Shown here: positions 59,090 through 64,000 of the stretch, piece by piece
How the letters are laid out: each line of letters begins with the position of its first letter
Position numbering within the stretch: position 1 is the first letter of the stretch
Source: Mycobacteriales bacterium
GTDB taxonomy: Bacteria; Actinomycetota; Actinomycetes; JAFAQI01
NCBI GenBank assembly: GCA_035504215.1
Contig: DATJSI010000002.1
Coordinates: 31,729-95,728 of the forward strand
DNA: 64,000 nt
Direction of reading: 5' to 3'
Made by a program: the position numbers and the translations under genes
Notes under the pieces: generated by a model
Told to the model about the DNA's origin: nothing
Database searches by the model: none
Seen by the model: the letters and a program-made list of their open reading frames with translations, nothing else

Positions 59090-60955
59090 TCATTCCACCC
59101 TGAACCGTCCGACCGTCTCGCGAACGGTCTCCATCAGGTCTCTGAGGCGGGCCGCGGAGGCCGCGTGGCTGCGGGTCGCCGAGGTCGCCCCGATGCTCGC
59201 GCCGGTCACCTGGCGCATGGCGGCGACCACCGCGTCGCTCGCCTCACGCTGGTGCCGGGTCGCGGCTGTGATGTCCTCGACCGCCCGCGTGGTGTCGTCG
59301 ACCCGCCCGCTGATCCGCATCAGCGCGGACTCGACCGCGTGCTGGCGGGCCAGCCCCTCGAGGACGGCCGCGGTCCCTTCCGCGTTGACCGCGGAGGTGG
59401 CGGCGACCTCGAACTCGAGCTCGGCCACGATCCGGGCGATGCCGGCGGTGGCGGAGCGAGCCTTGGCCGCCAGCGCGGTGATCTCCTCGGCGACGGTCGC
59501 AAAGCCGTAGCCGTACTCGCCGACCCTGGCCGCCTCGATCGAGGCGTTGACCCCGAGCATCGTCGTACGGCGAGCCAGCTCGTCGATGGAGCGCGTCATC
59601 GCGGCGATCCGTACGACCCGCTCATCGAGCCGGTCGGTGCGCGATCCCAGCTCCCGCACCCGCTTGCCGATGGCGACCATCGACGCGGTCGACTTCTCGA
59701 CCGAGTGGATCCCGTCGTCGACGTCCTGGCGAGTCGTGCCGGCGAAGCTCGCGACCCGCTCCGCCGTCTCGGCGATCGAGTTGGCGGTCGCCGCGAGCTC
59801 TTCGATCGTGCTGGTGGTCTGGGCGACCGCGGAGCCCTGCTGCTCGACCGCGGCAACGTGGGTCGCGGCGGTGCCGGCCAGCTCGCCCGCGCTGTCCGCG
59901 AGCTTGTCCGCGACGGTGCTCAGCTGGCGGACCAACCGGCGAAGCGACAGGACGGTGTCGGCGAAGACCACGGCGAGGGTCGCGGTTGCCTGGTCGGCGG
60001 GGTTCTCCAGCGAGGGGACCCGCGACAGGTCGCCGGCGGCGACGTCGTCGAGCAGCGTGCTGAGCCGGCCGACATCGTTGATCAGAGCCAGTCGCTGCCG
60101 GCGCGCGGAGGCGACCGCTTCGTGGGCACAGCTGGCCAACGCACCCGCCGCCCAGCCGAAGAGCGGGCAGGCGGGGAGGATCACGACGAGCCGGCCGATG
60201 CCGGCGATGGTCAGGGTGTCCGAGACGCCCGCCGCGACGTAGATTCCGAGTGCCGCCAACGCGCCGACGATCAGGCCGAGCGCGGGGCCGAGGACCGCAC
60301 CCGCGACGACGACGACCGGCAGGAACAGCACCCAGGTCGGAGCTGCGACACCGTCGGCGTTGGCCACGATCCCGGTGATCGAGACCAGCAGGCCGGCCAT
60401 GAGAATGCAGCCGAAGCTACGCCGCTTCGCGGTGCTGAGCCGCACCGAGACGTCGGGATCGGTGACCAGGGCGGCCAGCCCCACCGCGGCGACCGCCGCG
60501 GCGATCGCCCACACCGTGACCGGCAACGGATGGACCCGGAGGGACGTGCTGTTGATCCTCGCCGCCGCGAGGGCGCAGCCGATCAGCAGCAGCAGGCTGC
60601 CGACAGTGACCCGCTGCGCGACCTGAAGCACCCGCTTGGCGAAGTGCGTTGCCTTGGTCTCGTCGTAGAGCGGGTCGACCTCCTGGTCGGTCTCGACGTA
60701 CTCCTCGCTGACCACGGGCTCGATGCCGACCAGCTCGGCCAGCCGGCGTTCGACGTCGACCGGCAGGGCCGTGGTCACCGGAGTCACGATCGGCGGAACC
60801 AGCCGCAGCTGCGCGCCCTCGCGCGAACGGTCCGGCGCGTCGTCGCTGACGGCGAGGTCATCGGCCTTGACGTGGCGGACGCGGCCGGCGCGGCCGGCGC
60901 CGCTGCGACTCTGGGAGGCGCTCATCGCAGACCCGCGGCCGGCATCAGCCGGCAT
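59090..60955 (-). CDS. MCP-like receptor with six membrane helices and atypical tip
   Basis: A 621-residue receptor: a cytosolic start (~110 residues), five to six membrane helices (VTVGSLLLLIGCALAAARI to VVVVAGAVLGPALGLIVGAL), and a long cytosolic coiled-coil MA domain. The CheA/CheW-binding tip reads ELARRTTMLGVNASIEAARVG instead of the usual [18 protein letters not shown], yet keeps core E and R residues. It has no periplasmic ligand domain, so it may sense the membrane or interior. ATG 60,925 is an alternative start. Confidence 0.85.
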   Translation of the reverse strand: MPADAGRGSAMSASQSRSGAGRAGRVRHVKADDLAVSDDAPDRSREGAQLRLVPPIVTPVTTALPVDVERRLAELVGIEPVVSEEYVETDQEVDPLYDETKATHFAKRVLQVAQRVTVGSLLLLIGCALAAARINSTSLRVHPLPVTVWAIAAAVAAVGLAALVTDPDVSVRLSTAKRRSFGCILMAGLLVSITGIVANADGVAAPTWVLFLPVVVVAGAVLGPALGLIVGALAALGIYVAAGVSDTLTIAGIGRLVVILPACPLFGWAAGALASCAHEAVASARRQRLALINDVGRLSTLLDDVAAGDLSRVPSLENPADQATATLAVVFADTVLSLRRLVRQLSTVADKLADSAGELAGTAATHVAAVEQQGSAVAQTTSTIEELAATANSIAETAERVASFAGTTRQDVDDGIHSVEKSTASMVAIGKRVRELGSRTDRLDERVVRIAAMTRSIDELARRTTMLGVNASIEAARVGEYGYGFATVAEEITALAAKARSATAGIARIVAELEFEVAATSAVNAEGTAAVLEGLARQHAVESALMRISGRVDDTTRAVEDITAATRHQREASDAVVAAMRQVTGASIGATSATRSHAASAARLRDLMETVRETVGRFRVE

Positions 60956-61068
60956 CCGGACGGCGGCACGCCGAACGGAGGAGCAGCGAATACGCCGAAC
61001 GGCTCACTCGGGCAAGATCGGCGCGCTGCGGACCCGGCTTGAATCGGGTCCGCCGATCAGGCGACGCC

Positions 61069-62625
61069 TCAGGCGACCTTGAACTGGGCGATCGAGGCGC
61101 GCAGCTCCGCGGCGAGCACGGTCAGCTCGCTGGCGGCGGAGGCGGCCTGCTTCGAGCCGACGGCGTACTGCTGGGACACGTCGGACACCTGCGTCATCGC
61201 CGAGACGACCTGGTCGGACGCCGAGCGTTGCTGCTGCGTGGCGATGGAGATCTCCTTGGCGGCGGTGGTGGTCTCGTCGACCATCCCGCTGATCCGCTCG
61301 AGCGCATCGACGACGCCCCTCGCCAGATCGGACCCGACCCGCACCTCCTTGGCGCCCTCTTCGCTCGCGATGATCGTCGCGTTGGTCTCGCTCTGGATCT
61401 CGTTGACCAGCCCGGCGATCTGGCCGGTCGAGTCCTGCGCGCGCTCGGCCAGCTTGCGCACCTCGGAGGCCACGACCGCGAACCCTCGACCGTGCTCGCC
61501 GGCGCGGGCCGCCTCGATCGCGGCGTTGAGAGCGAGCAGGTTGGTCTGGTCGGCAAGGTCGTTGATGACCTCGAGGATCCGGCCGATCTCCTGGCTCTTC
61601 TCGCCGAGCGAGAGCGCACGTGCCGCGATGGAGTCGACCCGGTTGGCGATGGTGTCCATCGCGTCGACGCTGGCCTGGACGGCAGCCCGGCCGTCGTCGG
61701 CGTGCCGGAGGGTTTCCGCGGCGTACCTCGCGACTGCCTCCGACGTCTCGGCGATCTGCGCCGCGGTGGTGGCCAGCTCCTCGATGGTCGACGTCGTCTC
61801 GGTAACCGCCGAGGACTGCTGCGTCGCGGACGAGGAGTGCTCCTCGGCGGTTGCGAGCAGCTCGCCCGCGGCCGCACCGATCTGCTCGCCGCCAGTACGA
61901 ATCTGGCTGACCAGCGCGCGCAGGTTGGTGACCGTGTTGGTGAATGCGACCGACAGCTGAGCCAGCGCCTCGTCGCGGCCGGCCTCGAGCGCGAGGCCGA
62001 CCGACAGGTCGCCCTCCGCTGCCTGGGCGAGCACCTCGGACAGCTCGCCGACCCGGGCCTGGAGCTCGTCGCGCTCCGAACGGGCCATCGCCCGCATCGC
62101 CCAGATCGACTGAGAGAGCGCGCTGTTGAACCAGGTCAGCGCCGGGAAGATCGGGAGCACCAGCACCAGCCACGCGGCCGTCGTCGAGTCGACGCTGTGG
62201 GCGATCAACGCGGCGATCACCAGTCCGACCGAGTTGGCGACGCCGAGCGCCACCGCCTGCCACTGCTTGAGCGTGGTAGCCGCGAACAGCAGGGCAGGAA
62301 GGTAGAGGATCCAGAACGGCCCGCGCAGCCCGCCCGAGACCGCGACGGCTGCGCTGACCGACAGCATCGTGGAGACCAGCAGGATGAGCCGGTACGTCGT
62401 GATCCGGCGCCGAACGTGGTCGTAACGCTGTTGCAGCGACGGCAGGACGGTCATCAGGGTCGCGTTGACGATGGCGAAGACTTCCCAGCCGTAGACCGCA
62501 GCCAGGTGGACGTGCACGCCGTTGGCCGGGTGGTAGTGCAGGACGAGCGCCCCGATCAGCGCAAGCACGATCCCGACCCAGGTCGAAGCGGCCGCGACGC
62601 GGCTGAGCTTCTTGCTGAAGTCCAC
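61069..62625 (-). CDS. MCP-like receptor with canonical tip
   Basis: A 518-residue receptor: about six membrane helices in the first 190 residues, then an MA domain with the canonical hairpin [19 protein letters not shown] and [17 protein letters not shown]. Loops between helices are short, with H-rich [14 protein letters not shown] after TM1. It should pair with CheA and CheW. GTG at 62,625 has GGGAG 6 nt upstream. It precedes the atypical receptor gene on the same strand. Confidence 0.88.
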   Translation of the reverse strand: MDFSKKLSRVAAASTWVGIVLALIGALVLHYHPANGVHVHLAAVYGWEVFAIVNATLMTVLPSLQQRYDHVRRRITTYRLILLVSTMLSVSAAVAVSGGLRGPFWILYLPALLFAATTLKQWQAVALGVANSVGLVIAALIAHSVDSTTAAWLVLVLPIFPALTWFNSALSQSIWAMRAMARSERDELQARVGELSEVLAQAAEGDLSVGLALEAGRDEALAQLSVAFTNTVTNLRALVSQIRTGGEQIGAAAGELLATAEEHSSSATQQSSAVTETTSTIEELATTAAQIAETSEAVARYAAETLRHADDGRAAVQASVDAMDTIANRVDSIAARALSLGEKSQEIGRILEVINDLADQTNLLALNAAIEAARAGEHGRGFAVVASEVRKLAERAQDSTGQIAGLVNEIQSETNATIIASEEGAKEVRVGSDLARGVVDALERISGMVDETTTAAKEISIATQQQRSASDQVVSAMTQVSDVSQQYAVGSKQAASAASELTVLAAELRASIAQFKVA

Positions 62626-62689
62626 GAGCGCTCCCGAGTTCGGTCCTCAGGAAGAGTCTTCGAACAAATCGAGGCGTCGCTGTAGCAGG

Positions 62690-63271
62690 TCAGGCCGAAC
62701 GCCGGCCGCGCGGCAGCCCGTCGCGAAGGCGGAGCACGGCATCCGCGTCGAGCACCGCGATCGGACCTTCGGCCCGGGGCAGCTGGCCGTTGAGGAGCTG
62801 AGGGCCGGCCGGCGCGCTCGCCGGTGGGAACGGCGCGACGTCGGCGAGCGACGTGGTGCCCTCGACGAGGTCGACCACCATGCCGACCGCGACGCCGCCG
62901 CTGGTGAGCACGAGCAGCCGGCTGTGGCCATCGAGCTCGCTCGACTCGGCGCCGATCAGCGGGCGCAGGTCGAGCACCGGAAGGATCCGCCCGCGCCAGT
63001 TGGCCACGCCGGACAGCCAGCCGGGCATCCCGGGCACGCGGGTGATCGCGGGCACACGGCCGACCTCGGCGATCGAGGCGAGATCCACGGCGAACCGGTT
63101 GGTGCCGAGCCGGATGAGGATGGCGTCGGTGTCGACCGCGGCGTCGGGGTCGACACCCGGCAGCGCGGTGGAGGTCGGCGCGGCGGCGGGCGGGTCGGCC
63201 GCGGGCGCGCGCTGGGCGGCCGCGTCCGGCGCACCGGCCTGCTCGGGCACCACCACCTGCGAGTCGGTCAC
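62690..63271 (-). CDS. cheW: CheW-like adaptor
   Basis: A 193-residue protein. An A/P-rich N-terminus (1-45) is followed by a CheW domain: ILIRLGTNRFAVDLASIAEVG, VPGMPGWLSGVANWRGRILPVLDLR, and VGMVVDLVEG. It couples receptors to CheA. The GTG at 63,271 overlaps the upstream gene by GTGA. It starts the chemosensory part of the operon. A duplicated CheW domain is not seen. Confidence 0.9.
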   Translation of the reverse strand: MTDSQVVVPEQAGAPDAAAQRAPAADPPAAAPTSTALPGVDPDAAVDTDAILIRLGTNRFAVDLASIAEVGRVPAITRVPGMPGWLSGVANWRGRILPVLDLRPLIGAESSELDGHSRLLVLTSGGVAVGMVVDLVEGTTSLADVAPFPPASAPAGPQLLNGQLPRAEGPIAVLDADAVLRLRDGLPRGRRSA

Positions 63272-63708
63272 ACCTGTGGTGTCGGCGGGTTCACCGGGTT
63301 GGTGTAGTCCGACCTGATCGCGCGTGTGGTGACGAACAGCGCAGCCACGCCGGCGAGGATCCCCGCGAACAGGAACACGTTGCCCACGACCACGACGCCC
63401 GGGTCGGCGGGCAGCTTCCCGACGAACACGACGTCGCCGCCGCGAGCGACGATCAGCAGCGCCCCAACCGCCACGACCCACCCGACCACCGGCATGACGG
63501 CCGCCGCCAGGCTCCGGGTGGCGAGGCCGGCCAGGCTGCCGATCAGCGCGTTGCCGACGACCGCGAGCACCACGGACAGTCCTTCGGTGCCATTGAACAG
63601 CCGCAGCGGCACCAGGAAGGACTCGATCGTGCCGAGCACGACGCCGATCGCGGCCAGGACCAGACAGGTCGCCCACAGGACGGCACGCTCGGTCGCCGGC
63701 ATGGCCAC
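63268..63708 (-). CDS. Four-helix membrane protein (DUF6113-like)
   Basis: A 146-residue protein with four hydrophobic helices (LWATCLVLAAIGVVLGTIESFLV, LSVVLAVVGNALIGSLAGLA, AVMPVVGWVVAVGALLIVA, VVGNVFLFAGILAGVAALFV). It resembles DUF6113 proteins that lie near mshB in actinomycetes; mshB itself is beyond this window or absent. Function unknown. It overlaps cheW by 4 bp, so it is co-transcribed with the chemosensory genes. Confidence 0.7.
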   Translation of the reverse strand: MAMPATERAVLWATCLVLAAIGVVLGTIESFLVPLRLFNGTEGLSVVLAVVGNALIGSLAGLATRSLAAAVMPVVGWVVAVGALLIVARGGDVVFVGKLPADPGVVVVGNVFLFAGILAGVAALFVTTRAIRSDYTNPVNPPTPQV

Positions 63709-63764
63709 CGCCTGAGCGTACGGCGTACGGCTTCGCGAGCCGGGCGCGACGCCGCCGTACCGGC

Positions 63765-64000
63765 TCAGTCGCCGGCGCGCACCGCTTCGGGGTCGCGAAG
63801 GTCGATCACCAACGGCGGCGGGCCGACCTGTTCGGCTTCGTCGAGCACCGCGGTGATCTCCTTGCCGACCAGCTCTTCGCGCTCCATAAGGGCGTCTCGC
63901 AGGGCTGCCACCAGATGCTGGTTGGCTTCGAGCGCGTTCTTGACCACGAGCTTCTGCTCCTGCAGCAGCTCCTCGACCCGCCGGCGGCCGTCGGCATCCG
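63765..64000 (-). CDS. C-terminal fragment, possibly FtsH/M41-like
   Basis: Only the last 78 residues are in the window (DADGRRRVEELLQEQKLVVK... to ...PEAVRAGD, then TGA). The segment HLVAALRDALMEREELVG is like the C-terminal helix of FtsH/peptidase M41 family proteins (L-x3-ALLERETL pattern). No ATPase or zinc motif is visible because the gene runs off the end. The assignment is tentative; 57 bp separate it from the membrane-protein gene downstream. Confidence 0.4.
   Translation of the reverse strand, partial: DADGRRRVEELLQEQKLVVKNALEANQHLVAALRDALMEREELVGKEITAVLDEAEQVGPPPLVIDLRDPEAVRAGD

Noticed and set aside
60925..60975. GCCGGCATC direct repeats upstream of the first receptor gene
   Set aside because: Only two 9-bp copies in GC-rich coding-edge sequence; not distinct from chance.

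Overview
This is a 64 kb piece of a high-GC chromosome from an actinomycete (Actinomycetota). Evidence: GC-rich third codon positions, many GTG starts, ATGA/GTGA start-stop overlaps, leaderless TANNNT promoters 6-7 nt upstream of start codons, and actinobacterial marker genes (AdnA/AdnB helicase-nuclease pair, MoeZ, DUF3107, DUF3117, Mrp, fused HtrA, DapC/DapD/DapE). I cannot fix genus or family. No tRNA, rRNA, CRISPR array, insertion sequence or prophage was seen. The only long stretch without an intact gene (11,359-11,817) holds a decayed solute-binding-protein pseudogene.

Layout. (1) 0-21 kb: a metal-binding TIGR03084-type protein, an MFS exporter, then a leftward DNA-repair cluster (alkyltransferase-like protein, cupin, adnA, adnB, nudC), an epimerase, moeZ, a DMT permease with TetR regulator, DUF3107, a ferritin-like protein, a DEAD-box RNA helicase, a ParA ATPase and a hydrolase. 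From memory this follows the M. tuberculosis Rv3199c-Rv3213c neighbourhood. (2) 21-31 kb: RecB-like nuclease, MarC, Nudix, MscL, PhzF, SDR, MgtE-like and DUF1003 proteins, a secreted protein, threonine synthase and Mrp. (3) 31-43 kb: tatB, htrA, O-methyltransferase, glgC, pepA, DUF3117, a PaaX regulator with enoyl-CoA hydratase, tag, a LOG protein and divergent dapE/dapD. This resembles Rv1201c-Rv1233c, but the sigE-rseA pair expected between htrA and the methyltransferase is absent. (4) 43.9-50.1 kb: an apparent accessory island. A leftward five-gene operon (two paralogous six-cysteine lipoproteins, an adaptor with a peptidoglycan-binding domain, MacB-type ATPase and permease) is divergent from a two-component system whose sensor has a cysteine pair outside the membrane. 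(5) 50-56 kb: carbonic anhydrase, acetyltransferases, dapC, ferredoxin, RarD. (6) 56-63.3 kb: a compact chemosensory operon (CheW, two multi-pass MCP-like receptors, CheA-REC hybrid, REC-GAF output) with no CheR, CheB or flagellar genes nearby. The window ends in a truncated gene.

Most notable signals: an RNA-switch-like leader that can bury the Shine-Dalgarno sequence of the DEAD-box helicase (16.57-16.68 kb); the lipoprotein/efflux/redox-sensor island; two symmetric promoters that each fire two divergent leaderless genes; a leaderless nine-codon ORF coupled to the hydrolase; and a 92-bp element with perfect 16-bp inverted ends between two acetyltransferase genes.
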